Shown here: positions 1 to 8,809 of the stretch, one piece after another
Layout: each line of letters starts with the position of its first letter
Position numbering within the stretch: position 1 is the stretch's first letter
NCBI RefSeq assembly: GCF_009761675.1
Contig: NZ_QUZH01000033.1
Location: 1 to 64,000, forward strand
Reading direction: 5' to 3'
Length of the DNA stretch: 64,000 nt
Source of the DNA: Bhargavaea sp. CC-171006
GTDB taxonomy: Bacteria; Bacillota; Bacilli; Bacillales_A; Planococcaceae
Notes under the pieces: generated by a model
Databases searched by the model: none
What the model saw: the letters and a program-made list of their open reading frames with translations, nothing else
Told to the model about the DNA's origin: nothing
Translations under genes and position numbers: made by a program

Positions 1-62
1 GTCGGTAGAGCAAAGGACTGAAAATCCTTGTGTCGGCGGTTCGATTCCGTCCCAAGCCACCA
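1..62 (+). tRNA. tRNA-Phe (GAA), 5' end cut by window
   Basis: Anticodon arm has loop CTGAAAA, giving anticodon GAA (Phe). The T arm GGCGGTTCGATTCCGTC and the acceptor 3' strand with encoded CCA are present. Roughly the first 14 bases lie outside the window. Confidence 0.93.
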
Positions 63-65
63 TTT

Positions 66-139
66 GCGGATGTAGTTTAGTGGTAAAACCTCAGCTTCCC
101 AAGCTGAAGTCGAGGGTTCGATTCCCTTCATCCGCTCCA
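66..139 (+). tRNA. tRNA-Gly (CCC)
   Basis: Acceptor GCGGATG pairs with CATCCGC. Anticodon stem TCAGC/GCTGA encloses TTCCCAA, so the anticodon is CCC (Gly). CCA is encoded. This species reads GGG, a codon that matters more in a GC-rich Bacillales genome. Confidence 0.95.
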
Positions 140-147
140 GCGAAACC

Positions 148-224
<77 letters not shown>

Positions 225-229
225 TGTAT

Positions 230-304
230 TCCGCAGTAGCTCAGTGGTAGAGCAATCGGCTGTTAACCGATCGGTCGTAAGTTCGAGTCTTACCTGCGGA
301 GCCA
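230..304 (+). tRNA. tRNA-Asn (GTT)
   Basis: Acceptor TCCGCAG pairs with CTGCGGA. The anticodon loop CTGTTAA gives GTT (Asn). CCA is encoded. Confidence 0.96.
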
Positions 305-307
305 TTT

Positions 308-398
308 GGAGAAGTACTCAAGAGGCCGAAGAGGCGCCCCTGCTAAGGGCGTAGGTCGGGTAACCGGCGCGAGGGTTCAAATCCCTCCTTCTCCGCCA
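308..398 (+). tRNA. tRNA-Ser (GCT)
   Basis: Class II tRNA with a long variable arm (GTAGGTCGGGTAACCGGCGC). The anticodon loop CTGCTAA gives GCT (Ser, AGC/AGU codons). Acceptor GGAGAAG pairs with CTTCTCC, and CCA is encoded. Confidence 0.96.
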
Positions 399-404
399 CT
401 TATT

Positions 405-476
405 GGCCCCTTGGTCAAGCGGTTAAGACACCGCCCTTTCACGGCGGTAACACGGGTTCGAATCCCGTAGGGGTCA
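405..476 (+). tRNA. tRNA-Glu (TTC), CCA not encoded
   Basis: Acceptor GGCCCCT pairs with AGGGGTC (one G-U). The anticodon loop CTTTCAC gives TTC (Glu). After the discriminator A the DNA reads TCAAG, so CCA must be added after transcription, unlike the other five tRNAs in the cluster. Confidence 0.94.
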
Positions 477-481
477 TCAAG

Positions 482-524
482 AAAAAAGCAGCCATCCTAT
501 AAATATAGGGTGGCTGCTTTTTTG
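482..524 (+). terminator. Terminator of tRNA cluster (bidirectional)
   Basis: Stem AAAAGCAGCCATCCTAT pairs with ATAGGGTGGCTGCTTTT and is followed by T residues. The matching A-run on the left makes it usable by yteA from the other side. Confidence 0.9.
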
Positions 525-536
525 TTTGCGGTTTGC

Positions 537-1292
537 TTATTCCCGGTCAAGGTGTTCGCCGGTATAGCTGTCCACCGCTTTATCCGGGATGTCTCCGATA
601 GGGGACTCGAGGTCCATGTCATCGAGGCCTTCCTCATACTCATCCATTGTATCCGAGCGCATGAAGCCTTTTACGCTGCCGGTTTCATCCGTGCTCGCGA
701 ACTCTTCATAGGTTTCAGTTGTGCCTTGTTCCATCGGATCCTTGTATAGATCATTATAGTCATCGTGATCGCCGCTCATATCTGACGGGGTTTCAGATGT
801 ACCATATCGGGCGACTTCCTGGAAGCTGTCCTGATAGTCCTCGATGTCGCCTTCCTTGCCGACTTCGAATGAATCAGGCTGCACGGGTGCGGCCACATCT
901 TCCAATACATCTTCCTCGACGGGGCGGTCATCCGGAATCTCGGTATCCGCATGCTCAATGCAACGATTCGTATACGGAATGGCTTCAAGGCGTTCGAACG
1001 TGATCTCTTCCCGGCAAATCTCACATATTCCATAATTGCCTTCACGCATCGCTTTCAGCGCTTCCTCGACTTTGTTGAGCTCGTCTTCTGCATGGTTTTC
1101 CAGCGCCTGGTCCCGCTCCCGGTCATACAGTTCCGTTCCCATATCGGCAGGGTGATTGTCCGCAAAGGAAAGTTCCCCTGAGTCATCCCTCATGCTATCA
1201 TCACGATCCCGCTCTTCGCTTGTCTGACGGTATTGCTGCTGCATCTCAATCAGCTCACGCTTAAGGATCGTTTTTTGCTGTTCTGTCAACAT
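537..1292 (-). CDS. yteA: YteA-family DksA/TraR-type zinc-finger protein
   Basis: A 251-aa acidic protein of the Bacillus YteA family (annotated as sporulation or stress related); exact function is not established. The N-terminal ~80 residues are a charged helical region (MLTEQQKTILKRELIEMQQQ). A degenerate DksA/TraR zinc finger follows with C90, C93, C111 and H114 in place of the usual four cysteines. The C-terminal half is Asp/Glu-rich and low in complexity. I place the start at the ATG at 1292, eight bases after AAGGAAG; a GTG nine bases further upstream lies inside that ribosome site. It is tandem with menA, as in B. subtilis, and converges on the tRNA cluster. Confidence 0.85.
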   Translation of the reverse strand: MLTEQQKTILKRELIEMQQQYRQTSEERDRDDSMRDDSGELSFADNHPADMGTELYDRERDQALENHAEDELNKVEEALKAMREGNYGICEICREEITFERLEAIPYTNRCIEHADTEIPDDRPVEEDVLEDVAAPVQPDSFEVGKEGDIEDYQDSFQEVARYGTSETPSDMSGDHDDYNDLYKDPMEQGTTETYEEFASTDETGSVKGFMRSDTMDEYEEGLDDMDLESPIGDIPDKAVDSYTGEHLDRE

Positions 1293-1412
1293 GGCTGTCA
1301 CTTCCTTATCGTATTAAATGATGGATGGTCTGTATTTCATGAGTACATGAATCCTGCCATTGTCCCTCATCTTTTCCTTTTTGGCCTGAACGATAAACCT
1401 TGGTTCGAACAA

Positions 1413-1443
1413 CAAAAAACCGCCTGCGATAGAGCAGGCGGTT
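1413..1443 (-). terminator. Terminator of menA
   Basis: Stem AACCGCCTGC/GCAGGCGGTT with a 7-base loop. On the minus strand it is followed by TTTTTTG, just past the menA stop codon. Confidence 0.9.
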
Positions 1444-1457
1444 AAACGATTCATGAA

Positions 1458-2372
1458 TCAGTTGATCCAATATCCGAGAAGGAGGCCGATGCACAGAAGG
1501 AAACCGAAAATCGTATTGGTCTGGGCGGTCGCTTTCATGGCCGGCATGACTTTTAGCGGGACGTTCTCTTTCCTGAAGATTCGGATGGCGCTGATTGGCT
1601 TTCCAATGCTCAAGAGGACCAGCAATGCCCAAGGCGTCAAGGTTCCGGTAAGTACCAGGGCGAGAATCCACAGGTAAGATACCGCGAAAAACAGGAAAAG
1701 GATTGTGACCGCATTTTCTCTTCCTGCCAGGATGGCAAGTGTTTTGCGTCCGCCTTCTTTGTCACCTTCAAGATCGCGGATGTTGTTCGACAACATAATC
1801 GCCCCGACGAGGATCATACTCGGTACGGAAAGGGCGATTGCCCATCCGCTTACATGGCCCGTCTGGATGAAATAGGAGATGAGCACGATTGCCATTCCCA
1901 TCGTGACACCGGAGAACAGCTCTCCCAGGGGTGTATAGGCAATTGGAAGCGGTCCGCCGGTGTATAGGTATCCGATGGCCATGGCTGCGCCACCGACCGC
2001 CAGAAGCCACCAGGAAGTGTTTCCGGCGATATAGAGGCCCATCAGTGCGGCGGCCCCGTAAAGCGCCAAAGCAAGGCCGAGAACAGTAGAGGGACTCACG
2101 CCGTTCCGGACGATGGTTCCGCCGATGCCGACGGACTGTTCATTGTCGAGACCGCGTTTGAAATCGTAATATTCGTTGAACATATTGGTTGCCGCCTGAA
2201 GGAACAGGGTGGCAAGCATCATGAGGATGAACAGCGTGATGTCCGGACGGGTTTCTCCGAGCGCGATGATGGTCCCGAGAAGCACCGGCACAAATGACGC
2301 AGTGAGCGTATGTGGACGGGTCAGCTGCCACCAGATGCGCCAGCCTTCGTCAGCTTTTAGTGTTTGCTGCAT
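1458..2372 (-). CDS. menA: 1,4-dihydroxy-2-naphthoate polyprenyltransferase MenA
   Basis: UbiA-superfamily membrane prenyltransferase, 304 aa. It attaches the isoprenoid tail to 1,4-dihydroxy-2-naphthoate, forming demethylmenaquinone in the membrane. The two Asp motifs that bind Mg-prenyl diphosphate are visible: N66..D70 in NMFNEYYDFKRGLD, and D200..D204 in NNIRDLEGDKEGG. Hydrophobic segments fill the rest (about eight or nine membrane spans). GGGAGAG precedes the ATG by six bases. It is divergent from menF, so the two arms of menaquinone synthesis share the 2373-2534 intergenic region. A TATAAT on the minus strand at 2406-2411 is a possible -10 for menA, without a good -35. Confidence 0.95.
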   Translation of the reverse strand: MQQTLKADEGWRIWWQLTRPHTLTASFVPVLLGTIIALGETRPDITLFILMMLATLFLQAATNMFNEYYDFKRGLDNEQSVGIGGTIVRNGVSPSTVLGLALALYGAAALMGLYIAGNTSWWLLAVGGAAMAIGYLYTGGPLPIAYTPLGELFSGVTMGMAIVLISYFIQTGHVSGWAIALSVPSMILVGAIMLSNNIRDLEGDKEGGRKTLAILAGRENAVTILFLFFAVSYLWILALVLTGTLTPWALLVLLSIGKPISAIRIFRKENVPLKVMPAMKATAQTNTIFGFLLCIGLLLGYWIN

Positions 2373-2534
2373 ATGGTTCTCTCCCTAAAATTCTTTCCGC
2401 TCATCATTATAACGGAGAAAATAGGGAAAGGACAGAGAAGCTGCGCGGAATCGCGCGGATGTTGGCGAATCGAGCATTGTGGTAAAATAAATGTGCAAGG
2501 AAAGACTGTAGCGAATAAGTTGGAGGGGTCTTGG

Positions 2535-3920
2535 ATGAAACGGAAAATGACTCCGGATTTAATAGCGGAGACAGGCCGCATGATGGACGGGCTCCGGTTC
2601 TACACGGAGACGGTCGAATCGGGCAGACTGTCACCGCAGGCTTTTTTTGAAGCGGGAGAGACAGAGTTTGCCGGTCGCCGCTTTTATTGGGAGAACCGGG
2701 AAAAGACCCGGAAGATGGCGGGCATCGGGCATGCAGCCCGCCTGACCAGCACAGATGGAGATGCACGCTTCGAAGATATCCGTACACAATGGCAGCGTCT
2801 CTGTTCCGTCATTGTAAAGGAGGAGGGGGACCAGTCACCGGTGCTGTTCGGCGGGTTCTCATTCGATCCGAAAAATCGGCGTGAGTCGGAATGGGATGGC
2901 TTCCCGGCCGCCCTTTTCGTGGTTCCGCAGATCCAGCTGGTCGAAAAAGAAGGGCGTTCTTTTGTGTCGATCAACCTGATATCCGAGGAAGAGGCCGTGG
3001 CATCCGATTTTGACCGGCTGCGGGTGATCCGGGACAGACTCATCCACGAGGCACAGGTGAAGGAGCGGGATCCTGCCATTAAGCCGGATGTGCTCCGCAT
3101 TCATGAATATGCCAAGTCGGATTATCTCCGTGCCGTGGAGGGCGTGCGTGATGGAATTTGTGCAGGCGGGCCGGAGAAGGTTGTCATTGCACGTTCTGTC
3201 GGCCTCGATTTCGAGGTCCCGGTCCGTCATTCGGAGGTACTGGAACATCTTGCGGCCGAGCAGCAGGAAAGCTATCTGTTCGGCCTGGAGAACAGCGAAA
3301 GCTTCTTTTTTGGAGCGACGCCGGAACGTCTCGTGAAAATTGAAGGGGGCAGGAGCCTGACTGCCTGTGTGGCCGGTTCCATCCGCCGGGGAAAGACCGC
3401 GGAGGAAGACAGGATGCTCGGTGAAGGGCTCCTGAAGGATCTGAAAAACCGTGAGGAGCACCAGTTCGTCGTCCGGATGATCGGCGACGTGTTCCGGAGC
3501 TTCTGCAGCGAAGTCCGGATTCCGGCCGGGCCGCGGCTGCTTAAGGTGCGGGATATCCAGCATCTGTTCACCCCCATTGAGGGGATGCCGAATTCTGGAA
3601 CAGACTTGCTGGATCTCGTCCATGCGCTGCATCCGACACCGGCTCTTGGGGGAACGCCCCGCGGTGAGGCGCTCAGGATGATCCGGGAAAACGAGAAAAT
3701 GGACAGGGGGTTCTACGGTGCACCGATCGGCTGGATGGACACGGAAGGCGACGGGGAGTTTGCGGTGGCCATCCGTTCCGGACTGCTTAAGGGCGACCGG
3801 GCCCACCTGTATGCCGGGGGCGGCATAGTGGCCGGCTCGGTCCCGGAAGAAGAGTACGAGGAGACATGGGTGAAGTTCCGTCCGATGATGCGGGCTCTCG
3901 GAGGTGTCCTCCATGGATGA
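2535..3920 (+). CDS. menF: Isochorismate synthase MenF
   Basis: Converts chorismate to isochorismate, the entry step of menaquinone synthesis. The 461-aa length is normal. The chorismate-binding fold is recognisable from PEKVVIARS (general-base Lys region), FFFGATPERLV, ALGGTPRGEAL and the C-terminal GEFAVAIRSGLL. The reading frame stays open upstream to 2364, but I choose the ATG at 2535 because GGAGG lies eight bases before it and the protein then begins as the family does. It is first in a plus-strand men operon and overlaps menD by eight bases. Confidence 0.95.
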   Translation: MKRKMTPDLIAETGRMMDGLRFYTETVESGRLSPQAFFEAGETEFAGRRFYWENREKTRKMAGIGHAARLTSTDGDARFEDIRTQWQRLCSVIVKEEGDQSPVLFGGFSFDPKNRRESEWDGFPAALFVVPQIQLVEKEGRSFVSINLISEEEAVASDFDRLRVIRDRLIHEAQVKERDPAIKPDVLRIHEYAKSDYLRAVEGVRDGICAGGPEKVVIARSVGLDFEVPVRHSEVLEHLAAEQQESYLFGLENSESFFFGATPERLVKIEGGRSLTACVAGSIRRGKTAEEDRMLGEGLLKDLKNREEHQFVVRMIGDVFRSFCSEVRIPAGPRLLKVRDIQHLFTPIEGMPNSGTDLLDLVHALHPTPALGGTPRGEALRMIRENEKMDRGFYGAPIGWMDTEGDGEFAVAIRSGLLKGDRAHLYAGGGIVAGSVPEEEYEETWVKFRPMMRALGGVLHG

Positions 3921-5631
3921 GCGGAAGGTGCTGACGTCATATGTACTGAGGATCAGGGAATCCTTGATCCGGGCGGGTGTCCGCCAAGTGGTCGTGAGTC
4001 CCGGTTCCCGCTCGACCCCGCTTGCCTATGCGTTTGCCGAATCGGGAAGTGTCCGAATGCATCTTCAGACCGATGAGCGCTCCGCGGCATTCTGCGGGCT
4101 TGGCATGGCCAAGGCATCCGGTGAGCCGGTCGCCGTTCTGTGCACGTCCGGGACCGCCGCATCCAATTATATGCCGGCGGTCACCGAGGCCAAGTATGCC
4201 CGTGTTCCGCTGATCGTACTGACGGCAGATCGTCCGCATGAACTCCGGGAGGTGGGAGCTCCGCAGGCGATTGACCAGCCGGGGCTGTACGGCAGGATGG
4301 TCAAGTACAGTGCTGATTTTCCGATCCCGGAAGAGCGGGCGGAATCATTGGAGTATATCGGCCGTCATGTGCAGCGCGCAGTGTCGATTGCGACGGACGC
4401 ACCGGCGGGTCCGGTACATCTGAATATTCCTTTCAGGGAACCTCTTCTGATTGAGTTCGGGGCGGAAGATCCCGGGATCTCTTTCAGGAGCGTACGCAGG
4501 GGAACGATGATACCGGATCCGGAAATGGTGCATTGGTTCACAAAAACGGCTGCGGACGCAAAACGCGGCCTGATCATTGCCGGTGAACTTCCTCCCGGAT
4601 TTGACAAAGAGGGTTTCTGGAAGTTCGTCCGTTCCCTCGGCTGGCCTGTGCTGGCCGACCCGCTTTCGGGACTGCGGAGCAATATTTCCGGGGATGCGGA
4701 AGGTCTTTGCATCGATCTGTATGATGCCATTCTGAAAAATGAGAGGTTCAAGAGGGAGATGGCGCCGGACACCGTGATCCGTTTTGGTCCACAGCCGGTA
4801 TCCAAACCGCTCACTCAGTTCCTGAACGGAAACCGCCCGGACGTCTATATCGTCGTGGATGAAAGCCCGTCATTCCGTGATCCTTATCACCTGGCGACAG
4901 ACCATCTCCAGTGCATGCCGGAAATGCTTCTCGGCATCCGGGCGGAGAATGGCCCTTCCGGGTATGCCTCACTCTGGTCCGAAGCAAACCGTATTGCAGC
5001 CGAGGAAACCAGGCGCTCTGTCCATGAGGGAACCGACGAAGGTGCCATGGCAGGCGTCCTGTTTGCCGAGATGCCCGACGGCAGTGACCTGTTCGCAAGC
5101 TCCAGCATGCCGATCCGGGATGTCGATACGTTCTTCATGAACACGGAGCGGGATATCGGAATTTTTGCCAACCGCGGCGTAAACGGCATCGACGGGGTCG
5201 TATCGACCGCCTTCGGCGTGCAGGCGGCAAGAAAACGGCCGGCTTATCTGCTGATCGGAGATCTTGCGATGCTGCACGATATGAACGGACTGATAGCAAG
5301 CCGCTTTGACGAAACAGACCTCACCATCCTCGTCATGAACAATGACGGCGGCGGCATTTTCTCGTATCTGCCTCAGGCGGGAGCCGGGCGGTATTTTGAA
5401 GAGTTGTTCGGAACGCCGACCGGGCTGAAATTCAGGAGCCTGGCCGACATGTACGGCTGCCAGTACGACGCGGTGGAATCAGCCTACGGACTCAGGCAGG
5501 CCCTTCTTGAACCAAAACAGACTAATGTCAGGATCATCGAAGCCTTCAGCGACCGCCAGGTGAATCTTAATGAGCACCGTAAGCTGTGGCAGGCGGTCGG
5601 TGAAAGGCTGGATGCAGAATGGAACCGCTGA
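3913..5631 (+). CDS. menD: MenD, SEPHCHC synthase (ThDP-dependent)
   Basis: Condenses isochorismate with 2-oxoglutarate-derived succinic semialdehyde-ThDP to give 2-succinyl-5-enolpyruvyl-6-hydroxy-3-cyclohexene-1-carboxylate. 572 aa. Landmarks are the N-terminal SPGSRSTPLAYA, the substrate loop LCTSGTAASNY, and a ThDP/Mg motif beginning IGDLAMLHDMNG and ending VMNNDGGG near the C terminus. A GTG at 3904 is in frame, but the ATG at 3913 has GGAGGT seven bases upstream, so I use it. The overlaps with menF and menH point to translational coupling. Confidence 0.96.
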   Translation: MDERKVLTSYVLRIRESLIRAGVRQVVVSPGSRSTPLAYAFAESGSVRMHLQTDERSAAFCGLGMAKASGEPVAVLCTSGTAASNYMPAVTEAKYARVPLIVLTADRPHELREVGAPQAIDQPGLYGRMVKYSADFPIPEERAESLEYIGRHVQRAVSIATDAPAGPVHLNIPFREPLLIEFGAEDPGISFRSVRRGTMIPDPEMVHWFTKTAADAKRGLIIAGELPPGFDKEGFWKFVRSLGWPVLADPLSGLRSNISGDAEGLCIDLYDAILKNERFKREMAPDTVIRFGPQPVSKPLTQFLNGNRPDVYIVVDESPSFRDPYHLATDHLQCMPEMLLGIRAENGPSGYASLWSEANRIAAEETRRSVHEGTDEGAMAGVLFAEMPDGSDLFASSSMPIRDVDTFFMNTERDIGIFANRGVNGIDGVVSTAFGVQAARKRPAYLLIGDLAMLHDMNGLIASRFDETDLTILVMNNDGGGIFSYLPQAGAGRYFEELFGTPTGLKFRSLADMYGCQYDAVESAYGLRQALLEPKQTNVRIIEAFSDRQVNLNEHRKLWQAVGERLDAEWNR

Positions 5632-6437
5632 CGGCGATGGTCCGGGGAATCCGGATCAGCTACCGGGAGGCGGGGGATCCGCACGGAGAGCCTCTTGTCC
5701 TGCTGCATGGATTTACTGGAAGTTCATTGTCATGGACCGCATTTGCCGATGAGTTTGGCTCATATCGGCTCATCATGCCCGATATGACCGGCCACGGTAA
5801 TACAGATGCGCCTCTAGGGTCTGACCGCTACACGATGGATGAACAGGTGGCGGACCTGGATGCGCTCTTCACGCAGCTCGGGCTTGAGCGGTTCAGCCTT
5901 CTTGGCTATTCGATGGGAGGGCGTATCGCAATCGGGTTTGCGGCAGCGCATCCTGAGAAAATCAGCCGGCTGATTCTTGAAAGTACATCACCCGGTTTGC
6001 GTACAGAGGACGAACGGAAGTCGCGCCGGGAATCCGACGGGAAGCTTGCCGCTTTCATCGAGCGGGAAGGCATACGCGCCTTTACCGGCCGATGGGAGAA
6101 CATCCCGCTGTTCGCCTCTCAGAAACGGTTACCGGAAGACGTCCGGGATCGTGTCCGGAGCGGCCGCTTAAGTAATGATCCTACAGGCCTGGCAGGAAGT
6201 CTGAGAGGCATCGGAACGGGAAACCAGCCTTCCTACTGGGATTGCCTGGAGCAATTCGGAATGCCGGTGACACTGATCACCGGAGCGCTGGATGAGAAGT
6301 ACGTGAAAATTGCCGGGGACATGGCCCGGCGGCTGCCGGATGCTCATCATGTTACTGTTCCGGATGCCGGGCACACCGTACACGTGGAAAATCCGGCACG
6401 CTTTGCTACAATAGTAAAGGAAGCTTTAAAGCCATAG
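5619..6437 (+). CDS. menH: MenH, SHCHC synthase (alpha/beta hydrolase)
   Basis: Eliminates pyruvate from the MenD product to give 2-succinyl-6-hydroxy-2,4-cyclohexadiene-1-carboxylate. 272 aa, alpha/beta-hydrolase fold. LLHGFTGSS supplies the oxyanion region, S98 sits in GYSMGGRIA, the acid is in TGALDEKYV, and the His is in DAGHTVHVE near the C terminus. The start overlaps the end of menD by 13 bases. In B. subtilis this gene was formerly ytxM. Confidence 0.93.
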   Translation: MEPLTAMVRGIRISYREAGDPHGEPLVLLHGFTGSSLSWTAFADEFGSYRLIMPDMTGHGNTDAPLGSDRYTMDEQVADLDALFTQLGLERFSLLGYSMGGRIAIGFAAAHPEKISRLILESTSPGLRTEDERKSRRESDGKLAAFIEREGIRAFTGRWENIPLFASQKRLPEDVRDRVRSGRLSNDPTGLAGSLRGIGTGNQPSYWDCLEQFGMPVTLITGALDEKYVKIAGDMARRLPDAHHVTVPDAGHTVHVENPARFATIVKEALKP

Positions 6438-6453
6438 ACAGGGGAGGAACCAC

Positions 6454-7272
6454 ATGACACGCCAATGGGAAACGATCCGTACATATGACGAGATCAAATA
6501 CGAGAAGTACAACGGCATCGCCAAAGTGACGATCAACCGTCCGCACGTGCGCAATGCCTTCACACCGAAAACCGTAGAGGAAATGATTGATGCATTCTCC
6601 AGGGCACGTGATGATGACAGCATCGGCGTCATCGTCCTGACAGGCGAAGGCGATATGGCCTTCTGCTCCGGCGGGGACCAGAAAGTCCGAGGGCACGGCG
6701 GCTATGTCGGCGAGGACCAGATTCCGCGCCTGAACGTGCTGGATCTGCAGCGCCTGATCCGAGTGATCCCGAAACCGGTCGTCGCCATGGTGGCAGGTTA
6801 TGCCATCGGCGGCGGGCATGTCCTGCACGTGGTATGTGACCTGACCATTGCCGCAGACAATGCCATCTTCGGCCAGACCGGCCCGAAAGTCGGCTCGTTT
6901 GACGCAGGATACGGCTCCGGCTACCTGGCTCGCATCGTCGGCCATAAGAAAGCCCGTGAAATCTGGTACCTGTGCCGCCAGTACAACGCACAGGAAGCAT
7001 TGGACATGGGTCTGGTCAACACGGTTGTTCCGCTTGAACAGCTTGAAGATGAAACGGTCCAGTGGTGCGAAGAAATGCTCGAGAAGAGCCCGACTGCACT
7101 CCGTTTCCTGAAGGCAGCGATGAATGCCGACACAGACGGACTTGCAGGCCTTCAGCAGATGGCAGGCGACGCGACACTTCTTTATTACACAACGGACGAA
7201 GCGAAGGAAGGCCGCGATGCATTCAAGGAAAAGCGCAAGCCGGACTTTGGCCAGTTCCCTCGTTTCCCTTGA
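6454..7272 (+). CDS. menB: 1,4-dihydroxy-2-naphthoyl-CoA synthase MenB
   Basis: Crotonase-fold enzyme that cyclises o-succinylbenzoyl-CoA to 1,4-dihydroxy-2-naphthoyl-CoA. 272 aa, normal length. Diagnostic stretches are [11 protein letters not shown] (oxyanion hole), [18 protein letters not shown] (active site with the Asp/Tyr loop) and the C-terminal [13 protein letters not shown] typical of MenB. GGGGAGG precedes the ATG. It sits 16 bases after menH and is followed by a terminator, so it may end one transcript before menE. Confidence 0.96.
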   Translation: MTRQWETIRTYDEIKYEKYNGIAKVTINRPHVRNAFTPKTVEEMIDAFSRARDDDSIGVIVLTGEGDMAFCSGGDQKVRGHGGYVGEDQIPRLNVLDLQRLIRVIPKPVVAMVAGYAIGGGHVLHVVCDLTIAADNAIFGQTGPKVGSFDAGYGSGYLARIVGHKKAREIWYLCRQYNAQEALDMGLVNTVVPLEQLEDETVQWCEEMLEKSPTALRFLKAAMNADTDGLAGLQQMAGDATLLYYTTDEAKEGRDAFKEKRKPDFGQFPRFP

Positions 7273-7286
7273 TCGCTAATTCAAAG

Positions 7287-7309
7287 AGCCGCCTTTCGGG
7301 CGGCTTTTT
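7287..7309 (+). terminator. Terminator after menB
   Basis: Stem AGCCGCC/GGGCGGCT with a short loop, then TTTT. It lies 20 bases before the menE start codon, so menE expression depends on readthrough or a separate signal. Confidence 0.8.
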
Positions 7310-7328
7310 CTGATGGGAAGGTGATTAT

Positions 7329-8768
7329 ATGAATACGCCGAACTGGATCTTGCAGCGGGCCCGGCTGACACCGGAGCGCGTTGCCATCAGTTGGGGTGAA
7401 GAGCAATGGACATTCCGTGAAGTGGCGGAACGATCGATGGACATCGCAAGGAAGATGAGGGGGACCGGCCTGAGGGAAGGCGACCGTGTGGCGCTTCTTA
7501 CGTCCGGGGGTCCTGAGACTGTCTTTCTGATCCACGGCGGGCTGCTTGCGGGCTTTGAGCTGGTCATGCTGAACATCCGCCTGACAGAGGCCGAGCTGGC
7601 TTACCAGATTAAAGACTCGGGAGCGGAGGCCGTGTTCACCGATGATCTCCTGCTGGACCGTGCCCCGGACAGCACGGCCGTCAGCCGTCTGCTGGCCGGG
7701 GAAGGGACGGACTTCGAACCGGCCGCACTCTGGGAAGAAGACCGGACGCTGACGATCATGTATACATCAGGGACGACCGGGTTCCCGAAAGGCGTCCGGC
7801 AGACGGCCGGGAACCATCTGTCTAGCGCTGTTGCTTCCGTCCTCAATATGGGCCTTCAGGAAGGCGATGTCTGGCTCTGCGCGATGCCGCTGTTTCACAT
7901 CAGCGGATTCTCGATTCTTTGCCGATCCCTGATCTATGGAATGACGGTGCGCCTGCAGACAAAATTCGATGCTGAAGCGTCTGCCAAGGAAATTGCGGAA
8001 GGAAGTGTGACCACGATGTCCGCCGTCTCGGCGCAGCTTGTCCGGGTGCTGGACATCCTGGAATCACAGAACCAGAAGGCATCAGGCAACTTCAGGCAAA
8101 TCCTGGCCGGTGGAGGACCGGTTCCATCACCCTATATCCGCCGGGCGGAGGCGCTGGGCATCCAGATTCTCCAGACGTACGGCATGACAGAGACTTCCTC
8201 TCAGACGGCAACGCTGGCGGCGGAAGACGCACTCAGGAAAACCGGATCGTCGGGCAAACCGCTTTTCTTTAACCGCATCCGGATCGACGGAGCGGAAAGG
8301 CCGGGAGACGAGGGAGAGATCCTGATCAGCGGCCCCCATGTGACGCCGGGCTATGTCGGACGATTTGGCGACAGGCCCGCCCAAGAAGACGGCTGGCTCC
8401 ATACAGGCGATATCGGAAGGGTGGATGAAGAGGGATTCCTCTATGTGCTCGACCGCCGTTCTGACCTGATCATCTCGGGAGGGGAGAACATCTATCCGGC
8501 TGAGATTGAACAGGTGCTCGCGGGTCATCCCGCGATTGCGGAGGCGGGCGTTGCCGGAGTGGAAGATGAACGTTGGGGGCAGGTGCCTGCCGCCTTTATT
8601 GTGGCACGGAAAGACGTTACAGCGGAAGAGCTTGAAGCCTACTGCCGGGAGCGGCTGGCCCCGTATAAGGTTCCGAAGTATTACCGGTTTGTCGGTGAAC
8701 TTCCGAGAAACGCATCGAACAAGCTGCTGCGACGCGAGCTCAGGGACAAATTTGAACTGCAGGAATGA
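7329..8768 (+). CDS. menE: o-succinylbenzoate-CoA ligase MenE
   Basis: ANL-superfamily adenylating enzyme that activates o-succinylbenzoate to its CoA thioester, the MenB substrate. 479 aa. Core motifs are TIMYTSGTTGFPKGV (P-loop), YGMTETSSQ, the hinge region YVLDRRSDLIISGGENIYP, and a C-terminal catalytic Lys in NASNKLLRREL. GGAAGG lies seven bases before the ATG. In B. subtilis menC follows menE. Here a terminator and a convergent zinc-binding lipoprotein gene follow, so menC, which makes this enzyme's substrate, must be elsewhere. Confidence 0.95.
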   Translation: MNTPNWILQRARLTPERVAISWGEEQWTFREVAERSMDIARKMRGTGLREGDRVALLTSGGPETVFLIHGGLLAGFELVMLNIRLTEAELAYQIKDSGAEAVFTDDLLLDRAPDSTAVSRLLAGEGTDFEPAALWEEDRTLTIMYTSGTTGFPKGVRQTAGNHLSSAVASVLNMGLQEGDVWLCAMPLFHISGFSILCRSLIYGMTVRLQTKFDAEASAKEIAEGSVTTMSAVSAQLVRVLDILESQNQKASGNFRQILAGGGPVPSPYIRRAEALGIQILQTYGMTETSSQTATLAAEDALRKTGSSGKPLFFNRIRIDGAERPGDEGEILISGPHVTPGYVGRFGDRPAQEDGWLHTGDIGRVDEEGFLYVLDRRSDLIISGGENIYPAEIEQVLAGHPAIAEAGVAGVEDERWGQVPAAFIVARKDVTAEELEAYCRERLAPYKVPKYYRFVGELPRNASNKLLRRELRDKFELQE

Positions 8769-8770
8769 CA

Positions 8771-8800
8771 AAAAGCCATCCGGATTACCGGATGGCTTTT
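8771..8800. terminator. Bidirectional terminator between menE and znuA-like gene
   Basis: Perfect 13-bp stem AAAAGCCATCCGG/CCGGATGGCTTTT with loop ATTA. A- and T-runs on both sides serve both convergent genes. Confidence 0.93.
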
Positions 8801-8809
8801 GATGTTGAC

